Shown here: positions 11,250 to 23,105 of the stretch, piece after piece
How positions within the stretch are numbered: position 1 is the stretch's first letter
Layout: every line of letters begins with the position of its first letter
Program-made: the position numbers and the translations under genes
The notes under the pieces: model-generated
The model's input: only the letters and a program-made list of their open reading frames with translations
Database searches by the model: none
What the model was told of the DNA's origin: nothing
Origin: Gnetum montanum
Taxonomy: Eukaryota; Streptophyta; Gnetopsida; Gnetales; Gnetaceae
NCBI GenBank assembly: GCA_015680685.1
Contig: MNCI01027152.1
Location: forward strand, 1 to 64,000
DNA: 64,000 nt
Direction of reading: 5' to 3'

Positions 11250-13734
11250 AACATGAGTTAGCATTACAATGCAGATCCTAGGTGGCACTTGGTTTGAAGG
11301 GCACTCAAAGGTATTTGATATAGAGGATGAGGGTGGTGGTGATGTAAGAAAATTAGCCAGAGTAGGTTTTTAGGATTGGAGAGGGCTACTAGGCTGAAAG
11401 AATGATCATTTCCTTGATCAATTGTCTAGACAACTTAGTTGAAAAATTGGTTGTGAGTGTACAGCCCTTGTAGCATTTTGTTGTTGTGACTGTAGAGGAA
11501 TCTCATCTGGCATAGATAGAGTAGGAGGTAACTAAGTTGAAGGTGGAGGTGGAGGTGCATAGGAATGCGGAGGATGATAAGGATACAAATATGTGTTTTT
11601 CCCTCAAGTAGATGGTGAATGCATTCGGTGGTACTTTGGAGGTTAATAATGATGCTAGAATGATGCATAACTTGTCAAACTTCTAGGGTAGATGGGCTAC
11701 TAAACATAGTACTCATATGGATCTGGTTGCCTATAAGGGTACTACTGCCTTGGTAGTTGAATTCCCCACAACTATAATTGGTACCACTATTGGTATTATT
11801 CATAAGGTAGTTCCACTGGGGTAGTACACTTGTTGTTACTAGTGGAACTGTCTTAGACTACCTTGAGGGTAAGATAATCATCTTACATTTTGCCTACATG
11901 CCAAGCAAGGATTCAATGCATACACTCTAGACTCTTGTAACTATGACACCACAGGGCAACATCCCTTTGGATGTTCATATTGGCATACATCACATTCACT
12001 TCCATCATTAGAGTTAGACTCCACAACTTCTTCTACTATAGCAGCTTTACCATTACCTCTTTGGTAGGCATGTTTAGCTTCTTTTCGCCTCTTATAACTA
12101 TGATCACTATTTTTCTCTTTGGATTCTTTATCAATCTTCAAAGCAATATAAAATTTTTCATCCAAAGAGTTCCATAACTTGTCAACCTTGGCTAAATATT
12201 AGAAATAGATTTATGGATGGGCAAGGCCTTTCTATTCACCACTTCATCAAGTGGTGATTCCTCCTTATCACAAAATTAAATCTCTTATTTTCTAATGGAT
12301 AGGTCCCTATTATATTCTTTAACACTTTCCCTCTTTTGTAACTCACTTTCTTCTTTTGCTAATTTTTTAACTAGCCTTTGGATCTGATGAGCTCTCAATT
12401 TAGACAATCTTCATTGGGCATGCACTCCAAGGGTTCTTCTTGTTTCTTCTCTGAGCCCATCTATGATGTGATGAAGTTGTTCCCTCTAAGAGTAACCATG
12501 GCTAGGGCATCAGTGTAGGAGTGAATAGTATCAACCCATGGTAGCATCCAAGGGTTCATGTGCACCTTGTTTCTAGCATTGGATTTACCTTCTTAGATTA
12601 TACACTCTAGAGTACATTTGATATTTGTCATTGAATAGTTCTAACATTGTACTCCATCTTCAAATAGATTCTAGCTCCAAGGACTAGTACCAACTTTCAG
12701 CTTTATTAATGAGTGTCCTTGGTAAAAGCTTCAACTTTTGCCACTCATTCTCTATGTTCTGTAAGGTACAAACATCTTAAAAATCTTGTAGATGTGTCTA
12801 CAGATTAGAATTGTATCCCCCCCTCAAATCTTGAGATACTATTCATGTCTAGGCACTTGAACTAACTATCCTTTCTATGATTAGTTGGAATTTTCACTAC
12901 CTCTGCAATGTTGAGCATACTTTGAGTCACCAATAAAGGTTCATCATCATCATTGCATTAATGATGTTGATGATGGTTTTGACCACCCTTTCAATTTTTG
13001 TGGCCTTCACAATCATTGTTATTTTGTTAATCATCTTCATCACAACTATTTCAATGATGGATTTCATGAGAACTATTAGATGAAGAGGAATGTTTGAAAT
13101 CAGATGAAGACGATGAAGTGGAAGGTGGACTACCACCAGCACTGTGGTGTCTACCACCACTCTTACACTTATTATGATCACCATCCTTAGATCCCTTGTT
13201 ATTGTGATATGTATCCAAGTCCCTACCTTGGCTATCACTCTTTCCTAATCCTAGTTTATGAATATTCAATCATAGAGTTAGGTTCATACCCTCACCATTA
13301 GTAGCAAGGGGTAGAGAATCTTCATGTTGAGAACCTTCCAAAGGAGGATCCTCATTGTGTTCTTGATCTAGTAGGAACAAGGAGTTAGTGTAACGTTTCC
13401 CCTTTGTAGCTTCATGGAGTTTCTCATAACATTTATCTCTTTTACATTGTGTTTTAGTGGGATAGTAGTTTTGAGTATCGTATCCATCCACAACATGCTC
13501 TTCATGAATATCTGCTATGTCCAACTTCATAAGGGTTTTAAATAGCATTCTGGGCATAGATCTATTGAGGGGTAAGATGATGTTGCCCTCCATATCCTAC
13601 CATCACATTTATTCATCCTAATGTAGGATGAAGGTGAAATTCAACACAAACTCATCTAGATGAGCATATATCACTTTACATTCTTGTGGGACTGGTGGTT
13701 TGGTATCTTCAAGCTTGTGAGAAGAACAAGACAT
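11250..13734 (-). pseudogene. gag of element A
   Basis: Broken gag frame beginning with a plausible ATG at 13734 (MSCSSHK), 150 bp inside the 5' LTR and 135 bp past the primer site. An acidic N-terminal part is followed by a serine/histidine/aspartate-rich linker (13269-13051, with a GGRHHSAGGSPPSTSSSSS stretch). The middle (about 12700-12200) carries helical, charged sequence typical of a capsid. Near 11950-12010 there is a CDVCQYEHPKGCC stretch that looks like a worn CCHC knuckle with non-canonical spacing. From 11300 to 11700 the protein is rich in P, Y, H and G. Paralogous to 61961-64000. Confidence 0.6.
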
Positions 13735-13869
13735 TTTACAAAAGAAAATGAAGTTTTTAGGGTGCTTTTATAATTCTATGTATAGAGGGAATGATTTTGA
13801 TCTAAGGATCGTACAACGATATTAATGAAATTCACTTAAACCTCAATAGTACATGTTCCACAAACAAAG

Positions 13870-13887
13870 TCCTTAGCAATGGTGCCA
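13870..13887 (-). other. Primer binding site of element A (tRNA-Asp type)
   Basis: One base inside the 5' LTR, the - strand reads TGGCACCATTGCTAAGGA. The complement of the 3' end of plant tRNA-Asp(GTC) is TGGCGCCGTTGCCGGGGA. The five differences are all C-to-T or G-to-A, mostly at CpG sites, so this is a decayed tRNA-Asp site. Athila-group elements are known to use tRNA-Asp. Confidence 0.8.
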
Positions 13888-13888
13888 A

Positions 13889-14797
13889 TGATGAGCGACA
13901 AGGTACCCCTATGCCCAACCATATGAATCACAAAGCATTCACATGCGATTTGGTTGAATTCCATGGACTTCATCATTTTCAATGCACTAGCCCTTTAGGA
14001 AGTGAATCTAGCCTTAAGGTCAATCTTTATCTTCCCAATTACACTTGTGACATTTGTTGGTATGGTTAAGTGCAACCAAGGCATTTGATTTTTATCATTT
14101 TTTATGTTTAATAAGTTGGTGCTCAAATGTAGATAAAAGTAATTTGATTAACTAATCATTTAACTAATCCTACCATAAGTATCTATTCCCACTTTCTATA
14201 CACACCCTAAACCCATGTATCTGCTACTGGATGACCAAGCACTATACTATTGGGCATACCAAGAAATAACGCTATTGGGATTACCAAGAAAATACATGTT
14301 ACACTCGAAGCAGTTGTTCTTATGTGTGTAATCTATTTGGCTTAATTGCTTATCTAACATAGTAACTGGAAAATAATTGATAATTAATTAAAAACATTTA
14401 ATAAATAATTGGAAATAGTGAATGCATAAATAAAATATCTAATCTATCCAAAGTGCCGCAAGGTTTTTCAGAAATCTCATCTTTATTGTGACACACACTA
14501 TTATGCTTAGGTACAACAATGCTCGAATAAAGATCCATACACTCAATGACTCCTACTGCAAGCACTCAAGGGGAAAAATTTGAACTTTCAAATGGAAAAA
14601 ATGCAAGAGCTTCACTACTATTGAAATCTAGATTACCATAAATGTAGCTAGTAGGCACATATTTATAAGCAATGGATAGACACTGCATCAATGGGGCCTC
14701 ATCAATGCATGGCAAGATGCATCAATGGGGCCTTCTCAACATGGTCAACTACATCGATGAGGCCTCGTCGACACAACCAACCAACAATGACTCATCA
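13889..14797 (-). repeat. 5' LTR of element A
   Basis: 909-bp LTR, TGATGAGC to ACTCATCA, paired with 1256-2139. It is the promoter-bearing copy for the - strand element. The TCGATG/GGCCTC units at 14690-14775 repeat three to four times. The pair has diverged clearly by eye, including indels, so the insertion is old. Confidence 0.85.
14660..14667 (-). promoter_or_regulatory. TATA box of the A/B family LTR
   Basis: The - strand reads TATAAATA. The same octamer lies at the equivalent place in the other A LTR (1988-1995) and in the B LTR (55954-55961), although the surrounding sequence has diverged. This supports a real core promoter, driving leftward transcription. Confidence 0.6.
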
Positions 14798-15875
14798 ATG
14801 TTTATAAATTAAAAAAGATCATGTATGGACTTAAAGAAGATCCTCGTGCTTGGTATGAAAGATTATCTAAATTTCTTATTGATAACAAATTTATTAGAGA
14901 GACTTTTGATTTTACTTTACTCATCAAAACTTTTGACACATACTATGTCATAGTTCAAGTTTATGTTGATGATATTATATTTTTTTCTTCTAATCAAGAT
15001 ATTTATAGGAATGTTGTTAAGATGATGGAAGATGAATTTGAAATGATCACAATGGGATAAAAGTGAAACTTCCTTACAATACAAGTGAATTGAAGAAAGA
15101 AAAGGAATTTTATTTTTAAATCCAACTACATCAAGAATATATTAAATAAATATGTACTTGAAAATATAAAAACAAAATCTACAACATTAGCCCTTGGTAA
15201 AAAACTTGATGAAGATTCTCAAGTTAAAGATGTAAATGAAAAGATGTACAAATGTATGATAGAAATTTTATTCTATTTGAGTTGTAGTAGATTGGACATT
15301 ATGTTAAGTATTGGATTTTATACTAGAATTTAGTTAAAACACAAAGAATCATACCTTTCTATTATCAAAAGAAATATTCATTATTTAAAAGATGTTCCAT
15401 ATTCCTAAGAGCCATTATATTAATTTTATTAAGTATTTTGATGTAGGATATGTAGGATGTAAAATGGACATGAAGTCAACTAGTAGATGATGTTATTTTG
15501 TTGGACCTTGTGTAGTAGCTTAAAGAATCAAAAAATAAAGCTTCATTGCCTTATTCACTACTAAAGTAGAATATGTATCCACTACGAGCTATTGTGATGA
15601 ACTTCTTTCGATGAAAAAAATATTGAAAAATTTATACATTATAATAAGAACGATACCCATGTTTTGTAATAATTAAAGTTTTATTAATAAAATAAAAAAT
15701 TTGGTTTAACACTCCAACACAAAATACATTAAAGTAAATCATCATTTTATAAAAAATAAAGTCGAAAGGAAAAATGTCTCATTAGAATTTGTAAAAATAG
15801 AAGAATAACTAGTTAAAATTTCACTAAGTTATTGGAAGAACAAGCATTTAATTGACTATGTCAAAATGTTGGTGT
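14798..15875 (+). pseudogene. Ty1/copia RT and RNase H (element H, right half)
   Basis: Continuation of the copia pol cut at 1255. The RT resumes with MYGLKEDPRAWYERL at 14821 and has an intact active site VYVDDIIFF at about 14961-14987. An FEMITMG block then leads, after a frameshift, to the connection domain with KYDLENIKTKSTPLAL-like sequence near 15150-15200. RNase H (about 15455-15860) shows decayed versions of the copia motifs for the switch to a T(K/E)AEY block and the terminal K(H/Y)IxxxxHFIR segment. Stops are numerous after 15060. The 3' LTR should follow at about 15868. Confidence 0.85.
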
Positions 15876-16961
15876 TGGGTCATATTTCACCAAGGTAAGC
15901 TAAGATAAGTTACTTTGTACTTAATCTTAGTTATACTAGGGCTAAGATAGTTTACTTCTTTTTGCATTATTTTTCATTTCCTTATGTATTTTAGTTAGTT
16001 ACCTCATAAAAGTTTTTAGTTCTTATTCTTCATGGATGTCCTCATTCATAGAGTTCTTCTTAAGGCACTGAATGAGGGGAAGTACATATTTAATAATATT
16101 CTTTGTAGGTGAAACATAGTTTAATGGGAAGTAGTTCTTTTAATACATGTCCAAAGCTTCTATTTTACTATTTCTCTTGCCTACTTACCCCTTTCTTGAA
16201 AGTTTTGAATACCATCATAAACAAGAAGGTTGTTCATTATTCCTACTATTTGGTTTAAACATGTTAAAATTTGAAGAATGGAGAAGAGTTTTTGTATGTT
16301 AGTGTTCATGTGTAATACCTCACTAACTAGGCTTAGGCTAGAAAGGCATCACTTAGGTAAAAATTGAAAAGTGCAAAAAGTAAAACAATGCTTAATAAAA
16401 ATTGAATAGATGCCAAGAAAATTTGATAGGCAACGCAGTAGGCATAAAAAAAATAAGAGGTGTATAGTGACAAGAAAACATAATAAAGGATAAAGACATT
16501 CTAAAAGTAGTGATAGTAGCTCCATGCATTCCAAACCTAATCTATGCACTAAAAAAATAGAATGAACCCTATTCTCCAAAACAAAAATAACAATAACAAT
16601 GTCAAAGAATTCTAGAGTGGGTTCACTCCCAAATAAATCATCTTCAAATACTAAATCTAGATATTGTGAAAAGACAATACTATTTTCTAGAAAAAAGAGG
16701 ACTAGCTATCTTCTATTAATGCATTTATAAGACTACAAGAGGGTTCACAACTTGTAAACATTCAAAACTGATCATACTCAAACAATAATGCAGAGAATGA
16801 GGCTTTACAACTACTTAATTGCTATACTTAATGTAAGACACAAACAATAAAAATTTCTTCCACAAACTGAGACTAAGCTCTTTAATTGACAAGTGAGATA
16901 CAAGAGAATAAAATACAAAGACTAACACAACAAAGTTAATCTCAAAGCTACAATCACCAAT
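15876..16961 (+). other. Non-coding stretch, possible 3' LTR of element H
   Basis: Directly after the copia RNase H the sequence reads TGTTGGTGTTGGGTC (about 15868), a plausible copia LTR start. No partner LTR is in the window (the element begins to the left of it), and I cannot find a clean CA end before element E at 16962. I see no coding signal here. Confidence 0.3.
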
Positions 16962-17551
16962 TGTAGTCACCCAATGTGCTTACCCACTTTCTCTTACTCA
17001 ACTATCTCCTCTCATAAGGATTTTCTCTCACTCATTATCATATCAAGAATGATGAATACATTAATATCTATGTGAAATTGGAAGATAAGAATTCTAGAAA
17101 CCTTTTCTCAACTCATCTTGAGATTTTCTAGATGTTTTCAAAGTCTTCTTACCTTCTCCTTGGCTATTTCCATATTTTTCCATTGTGTTCTAGCTATTTC
17201 CTAAATTGGGATGGGCATTTTGGATGTTTTCCCATTTGTCCAAGTTGTTTCTAACCTTGCTAAAACATATCCTATGAAATCCAACTTTCAGTTAAGACAT
17301 CTACTATTTTTCCAATATGTTTCATGTAGATCCAATCTATCTTAGTTGCAATGGAGATGTCTCACCTTAGACATATAAGGTTCTAGTGGGATGTCTCACT
17401 TAAAACATTAGCCTAACTAGTAAGTTATTTCTAGTACTTCTAGGTTTGACTAAGATGTCTCATGGACTTCCAATACATCTCTCCAGTGTCCAAAAGCATG
17501 CAAAATACAAACATAGAAAAGAACAAGTGGATTGGAAGAGGTGTTCCTACA
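16962..17551 (-). repeat. 3' LTR of element E
   Basis: 590 bp, matching 19436-19710 at both ends (for example CCAATGTGCTTA near the outer end and ATATCTATGT in the middle). Bounded inside by a purine-rich tract on the - strand (17552-17570, GAAGAGTGGAAGAGCTGG), the expected polypurine tract. Confidence 0.7.
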
Positions 17552-17619
17552 CCAGCTCTTCCACTCTTCAAGTGAACTCATGTAAATAAGGAAGTAGGGG
17601 TAGAAGTAATTCCCCACTC

Positions 17620-18860
17620 AACATGTTTGGTCTCATGGATCCATACAACATCATCATTAGATTGATCCTCCAAATGGATCAACTATTCATGGCTCTTGAC
17701 TTCCAAAGTTCTTGAAGCTTCACTCCACTTGAGTACAACTGCCTTCCTTTCCATTGAAGGCTTGGACTGAACAATAGCCCCCTTCAACTTAGCAATGCTA
17801 CCTTGTATGGTCTTCTCATCCATTGGTTCATGATAGTTCACAAGATCCAAAAAATTAAACATAAAAGGCATATCAACATCATTTGGTAAATAAATCTTCA
17901 AAGCATTATCATTAATTATATCCTTGATTTTGAAAGCCCCCATCTTCTTGGCTTTTAATTTGGAGAAGTTAATACCTTTTAATTGCTTCTTCTTCAAGTC
18001 CACCAAAATGAAGTTAACCATAGCAAAATTAGACTTTCACTTGCCCTCATTCCTCTTGAGGACTTTCTCTTTAACCTTCTTCATAAGATTTGATTTTACT
18101 TGTGTGTGGAGCGCCTTAATCTCCTACAAAAAATTAGTACAAAGTGGAGCTTCACCATCAAAACTCTTAAAGGTATCCACCATCTTTGAACAAAACCTGT
18201 AGTTCACCTCAAATGGGCTTTTGAGAATAACAACATGAAAAGTATTATTATATGAAAACTCAACATGACACAATAAGTTTTTCCACTTCTTTAGCTATCC
18301 ATCACATAAATTTTTTAATATTTTTACTAAGAATTTATTCACTAGATCTATTTTTTCATTAGATTGTGGATGATATGCCCTAGAAAAATTCAACATGATC
18401 CCTAAAGGCACCTTTAAAAATGACTTGTGAACTTTGAGTCTTTATCACTAATAATATTCAATGGAATACCATGCAACTTCATAACATGTTGGAAAAACAA
18501 ATTTGCAACATGAAAAGCATCACTCACCTTCTTGCATGGAATTAAATAAGCCATCTTGGAGAACCTATCCACCACAACAAAAATTGCATAATTCCCACTT
18601 TTGGTCTTTAAAATACCACTCATAAGGTCTTTTCATAGTGTTCATCTATACCTTTACCTCCTTTGAATCTTTGACATGTCAAATACTCCTTTCCAAGTTT
18701 TGAAACTTCTATTGTCATACTATGTCAAAAATAGTACCTACCCATAAGTTTCAATGTTTTACCCCTTTCCATATGACCTGCCATCCACTAGAATTCCTTT
18801 CAAATAGAATATTTTTTTTTTTAAATCATATTTGGGAACATATATCTTTCCATTCTTAAA
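17620..18860 (-). pseudogene. Integrase of element E
   Basis: From 18860 the - strand reads a zinc-binding N-terminal region (MERYMFPNM, then WMAGHMERGKTLKL in another frame, then CQRFKGGKG). The core at 18623-18414 is intact as a frame: SGNYAIFVVVDRFSKMAYLI, then HGIPLNIISDKDSKF, which holds the second catalytic aspartate. The C-terminal region (18021-17683) has LKAKKMGAFKIKDII and the PFMFNFLDLVNYHEP block. The region of the first catalytic aspartate and the glutamate is damaged. Confidence 0.75.
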
Positions 18861-19420
18861 TAATAGTTCAGGTTATTTGGTATCTCTTCCAATTGAAAAT
18901 GCTTCTCAAGTACCTTTAGCCAACTTGCAAAAGCATTGGTGTTATCTACATCATTAAAAGTATTCAACTTCACATATGGAAGTCTTGAAGCATTTTTTAA
19001 CACTCTAGCAAGCATTACCTTATCTTCCTCATCAAGGTTGCTTAAAGAAGTATTGAACACTTTTGAAGCCCTTGGGGTTCTCATACAAGGAACAAGATTT
19101 CCCTTCATTATAATACTTGGTTGATGGTTTCCTACACTTCCATAGCTAAATCGTTCTTCCTCTTCATCTAATTCATCTCCACCTAGTTGTGAAACTTCTT
19201 CAACTAAGCATACATGCTCTTCACCTCCATGGGTTTGGATATGGCTAGGTTTGGCATTTCAATCTACCATTGTACTAATTTCAACTAATCGAGAAATCAT
19301 CATCTACAAGGACAACTTCATGCTCTTCATGTATCAATTCAAATTTTTCATCCATCTCTTCTTTGGTGACATCTAAAATTGACAAAATCCTCAACAAATT
19401 TCTAAGAAATAATAACACTA
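18861..19420 (-). pseudogene. Leader and gag stub of element E
   Basis: Between the primer site and integrase lies only about 560 bp. It gives an acidic leader (KEEMDEKFELIHEEHEVVLV, 19365-19306) and then LPYVKLNTFNDVDNTNAFAS (about 18984-18925) with FASWLKVLEKHFQLEEIP following. This matches the pattern of the N-terminal retrotransposon gag domain. It runs straight into integrase sequence at about 18860, so the rest of gag plus PR-RT-RNaseH is missing. Confidence 0.6.
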
Positions 19421-19421
19421 A

Positions 19422-19433
19422 GCTTTGATACCA
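19422..19433 (-). other. Primer binding site of element E (initiator tRNA-Met type)
   Basis: The - strand reads TGGTATCAAAGC two bases inside the LTR. The complement of the 3' end of plant initiator tRNA-Met is TGGTATCAGAGC, so there is one difference. Confidence 0.75.
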
Positions 19434-19435
19434 AT

Positions 19436-19710
19436 TACACTCATCCAATGTGCTTATCAGCTATCTCTTGCTTAGCTCTCTATTCTTAAAAGCATTTTTT
19501 ATCACTCATCATTATATCAAAAATGATGAATATATCAATATCTATGTCAAACCAAAAGATAAGAACTCTAGTAACCTTTCCTTAACTCATTCTAAGATTC
19601 TCTAGATATTTTCCAAATATTTTCATCTTCTCCTTAGCTATACATTAACCATTCCCTAATGATTCTTCCCTCCTCTTCTCTCTCTTTTCATGGGCATCTG
19701 TGCTTCTACA
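19436..19710 (-). repeat. 5' LTR of element E (shortened)
   Basis: 275 bp against 590 bp for its partner. The missing part corresponds to roughly 17230-17520. Ends TTCTACA on the + strand, matching the partner's CCTACA. Confidence 0.6.
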
Positions 19711-19790
19711 AATTGCACCTGTAATTAAATAAAGTCAATATAAAACTAAGTGGAAAGCCTTTACACTTCTCCTACTAGATGGTCAACAAG

Positions 19791-22039
19791 TGTTGCACTA
19801 AAGGAGAGGAGTGGGGTATAAGACAACTTGCAATAATTGTTAGTCTTGTGCATGCTAAGAGCAATACATGTACACACACCATATCACACATAACACTAGC
19901 ATAATCATTATCAAAGAGAATAGATTGCTAGTATACAATCATAGATAAAACCACTATCTAACATAATCCACACCATCATATTCCAATCATAATATATATT
20001 ATAAGCACTATGACTCACAAACCAATACTATCATATATGCAACCCATGTGCTTGCTAGCATATCCACACTCAATGTAGTATGTGAAATGTTGCCATGAAT
20101 ACTCATTAACATCCATTCCCTATAGGTGTTTAATTAGTATTTTATTTGTCCGACTAGTAATAGGGTCCATCAACCTATGACCCATAACACTAGCCTTAAA
20201 GAGGACTGGCTATAGGGACTAATATACCTATGTCACATACTAGCCATAGCAATGAACATACCTATGCTCTCCCACTCTCAAGATGAGGCCTAAGATAGGA
20301 GTCTCACTGATTCATCATAGTAGGGGGTCAATCCACAACTACCTCTAGGGTGCCTCATCATTAACTTGTCCACACCCTAATGCTAGCACCACCCACCAAT
20401 GACTATTACTAGTGTTATTGTGAAAATATGTACAAGTTTAGGCTAGCTTAAGCCAACACATGCCACAAGCAAAACATATCCAAAATAAACATAACATGAA
20501 CACATATATCCATACCTATCAGTCACATTCATTCCATGAAATTATACCACTATTTGACAAAACCAAATTTTGTGCCACAACAATACATCTTGAATTTCAT
20601 GTAGTTCAACAAAAAGGACCACTATAATAACCCCAAAAATGACATATTCTCAAAGAGAAAACCAATTCAACAATTAGAAAGTACTTCCCAAGACAATCCT
20701 AACAACACTAATTTCACCTAAATCGGACCCCTGGAAGCAAAGTTATGCATGTTTAAAATTTGATTAATAAAATAATAATTAATAATATTGAATTACAGCC
20801 GATGATGATTGAAACTCCCAGAAACTCCCAAAATAGGCCCCTAAAATATAATATTCTAACCATACTAGTCTCATCAACAACACATATCATATTCCATAAG
20901 TCCACATCACACCATACATTGCATATATATATATATTAATAAAAAATTCATAACCAAAATCATACAATTATAGGAACTATCCAAAATAACATGTCCAAGC
21001 TCAATCTTTTACCTATCCATTTCACATGCCCACATCACATGATCATATATACTAATTCAGCACAAAAATATAGGGAAAAGGTAAAGACAACCCACCAATT
21101 CAAATTGTTGTACTAGAAAGTTTGAAATAAGCAAAAAAATCATTAAAAAATCTAGTAGGACTTCATTTTCCTCCAAACAAGTTCTGCACCCATGTAGATA
21201 CAACCACAATAATCCCAAATCTAGGTTTAGAGCATAGAGAAATCCACCCATGAAGCTCAAAATTCAAAAAACAAATTGTGTAAAAGAAGATGGTAGGAAA
21301 GAAAACTGAAGGAAAAAAATAGGCTCCAATTCATTTCTATTTTTTCTAGAAGACATGAAGAAAAATCCTACATGAAATAGAAAAGGTGATGGATGTAAAA
21401 AGGAAAAGTAATTAATTATAAACAATGCTTTAAGCATATGTTTGTCTTTTCTTCAAATAAAAATAGAAACACATAAGCAAGGTAGTGCACGTCACGTGCA
21501 AACATAACATTAGTTTAATTTTAAATAATTTATAATTATTATTTTTAAAGAATTTATTTTCATAAGCTATATTTTTCCTTTGCAAGTAATGTTGTGAGCT
21601 TCAAGCATGCGTAACAAACACATTGGGACTCCAAATCAAAATTCATTTGAACCTACAAGATCCTTATCAAATGCTCTACAAATTCACATGTCAAAATCAC
21701 ACCCAAGAATCACACAACATAGCACTATATTTCAAATATTAAATACTAAAATTTCATATAAAGCTTAAATGCATACTGAATAGGTGCTCTTCTACCCCAA
21801 CCCAACATCCCTACCAACAACATCACTTGTCTAATGCATCACACAAGACTAGTGTACATAATCACATTACTGAAGCATGTTAAGACATCATAATTGAAGC
21901 ATAAAGATAAAGCCTCATAACATATAAAATACATTTATATTAAATTAACTTATCCCCTAATAATCAACTAAAACCATACACATGATGTAGAAATCATAAC
22001 CATCTAATCATACTTAATGTATCTAGATGGGATGTAACA
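19791..22039 (-). repeat. 3' LTR of element F (Tekay-like chromovirus)
   Basis: A 2.25-kb stretch with no coding signal, next to the end of F's integrase. The inner edge is clear: the - strand has a purine tract AAGAAGGAGAGAG (22040-22055) followed by TGTTACATCCC, the usual chromovirus arrangement. The outer edge is inferred from TGTTGCA at 19791, which nearly inverts the inner TGTAACA (one mismatch). The partner LTR lies outside the window, so the outer edge is unproven. The LTR contains a TA-dinucleotide run near 20923-20936. Confidence 0.5.
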
Positions 22040-22366
22040 CTCTCTCCTTCTTAAGAATCTTCCTCTCAAAAGATCTCAAGATAAGCTACATGCATCTTAG
22101 ACTCCATCTCCTAGGTAGCCTTTGAATCTTTATATCTACTTCATAAAACCTTGACCATAGGTACAACTTTACTACATAGTTGTCGCAACATACGATTAAA
22201 AATCTCTACTAGTTGCTCAACATAACTAACATCAGACTATAGATATATCCTTGAATGATCAATCACATGGTGTTCATTAGGCACATAATTTTGTAGCATA
22301 GATACATGAAACGCCTCATGTACATGTGCTAAATGAGGAGGTAATGCTATCCAATAAGCCACTCTC
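22040..22366 (-). pseudogene. Integrase C-terminus with chromodomain, element F
   Basis: The - strand translation gives GRVAYWIALPPHLAHVHEAF from about 22365, then VPNEHHVIDHS, and then a chromodomain-like end with VKVL..SRYKDSKAT.EMESK. This is the standard C-terminal tail of Tekay-type chromovirus integrases (the DVFHVS block, then a chromodomain of the KWxxxxxxEATWE type). Two glutamine or tryptophan positions are now stops. The upstream part of the same protein resumes at 52267 on the far side of element C. Confidence 0.8.
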
Positions 22367-22371
22367 CCAAT
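22367..22371. repeat. Target-site duplication of element C (left copy; right copy 52262-52266)
   Basis: CCAAT immediately before C's first LTR base and CCAAT immediately after its last. This is a perfect 5-bp duplication of F's integrase gene. The reading RIG(x)VAYW is restored when the insertion is skipped. Confidence 0.85.
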
Positions 22372-22565
22372 TGGAACACCACAAAAATTTGCATGTTATA
22401 ATCAATTTGCATCATGTAGCATTCACCCCATGAAACCTGAGGTAAAACTTCATTGTAAATGTGAGGATTGTAATCCATGGGGGGCAATCTCACATGTTTC
22501 ATGGGGGGCAATCTCACATGTTTCATACTTTCAGGGCTACAAAATTTCTTGTAAGTGGTCAAAGT
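22372..22565 (+). repeat. Left LTR of element C, first part (continues 31034-32020)
   Basis: Starts TGGAACACC and aligns with 50854-51020 of the right LTR. The motif GGGGGCAATCTCACATGTTTC is duplicated in tandem here (about 22478-22525), but single in the right LTR. Element D interrupts it after AAAGT (22561-22565); AAAGA follows D at 31029-31033, and the uninterrupted copy reads AAAGC at 51022-51026. These are decayed copies of a 5-bp target duplication. Confidence 0.8.
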
Positions 22566-22734
22566 TGTGGACCTTTGGATATGTCAAAACATTAAGAAAA
22601 ATAGAAGACAAGGTTGTGTGTGTGTGATTATTGTGCTTGTAGGACAAGAACTAGGATTGAGACAAGAAGGTTTGCAAAAGATCAAGGTGGTGGATAAGGA
22701 ATGATAAATTCATCATGCAAAGGAAAGTTGAAGA

Positions 22735-23105
22735 AAGACATCTTTGAGAAATTGTAGATGTCTTGGTAGAATTAGAGCATGCATAGGTAAAGATGTCTTT
22801 AGGAAACAACAAAATTCTTTCCTTAGGCAAAGACATCTTCCACCAAGCAAAGATGTCTTCACAAAATGTAGGTCAGTCTTAGAAAGATGTCTTTCATTAG
22901 ACAACGATGTCTTTCTAGAATGGATATTTCAAAAAGATGTCTTTTCCACACAAAGACATCTTTTCATAATAGAGTACAAGTACAAAAACACATCTTAAGC
23001 ATGAAGAAGATGTCTTCCATGATCATTAGCTATCATTAGCTATCTGTTGCATGAGTTTCAAGATGGATTTGGAATCATGGTAGTTATAAGAAGACATCAT
23101 ATACA
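22735..23105 (+). repeat. Cluster of AAAGA-CA-TCTTT dyads in the D 5' LTR
   Basis: About eleven copies of a 12-bp dyad, AAAGACATCTTT or its complement AAAGATGTCTTT, some with one or two changes, in 370 bp. Both orientations occur, for instance AAAGACATCTTTGA (22735), AAAGATGTCTTTA (22790), AAAGATGTCTTTTC (about 22933) and AAAGACATCTTTTC (about 22951). The same cluster is in the 3' LTR (about 30095-30345) and a smaller one is internal (27655-27780). The arms invert perfectly around a 2-bp centre, so each copy could bind a dimeric protein. That role is inference. Confidence 0.7.

Larger units (their letters stand above)
1256..14797 (-). mobile_element. Element A: Athila-like Ty3/gypsy retrotransposon with a third ORF
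   Basis: A nearly full-length 13.5-kb gypsy element inserted in copia element H. Reading along the - strand: 5' LTR (13889-14797), primer site (13870-13887), gag (from 13734), protease, RT, RNase H, integrase (to about 7790), a 2.6-kb spacer, a third ORF (5188-2335), a short purine tract and the 3' LTR (1256-2139). The LTRs begin TGATGAG(T/C) and end ACTCATCA, a terminal inverted repeat. A gypsy element with a tRNA-Asp primer site and an extra ORF between integrase and the 3' LTR is the known layout of the plant Athila/Calypso group. The lineage call rests on layout and primer, not on a tree. All coding parts are broken. A 316-bp retroposon (7362-7677) is inserted in the spacer. Confidence 0.85.
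16962..19710 (-). mobile_element. Element E: internally deleted Ty3/gypsy element
   Basis: A 2.75-kb - strand element with two LTRs (16962-17551 and 19436-19710), an initiator-tRNA-type primer site (19422-19433), a gag stub and an integrase, but no protease, RT or RNase H. The - strand LTR begins TGTAGG next to a purine tract and ends CTACA. I see no convincing target duplication (CCAAT on the left, AATTG on the right), so one end may be altered. The integrase style (VVVDRFSKM, PCKK) fits chromovirus-type gypsy elements, but no chromodomain is recognisable. Confidence 0.7.

Noticed and set aside
16957-19715. Target duplication for element E
   Set aside because: CCAAT on the left and AATTG on the right do not match at any sensible register.
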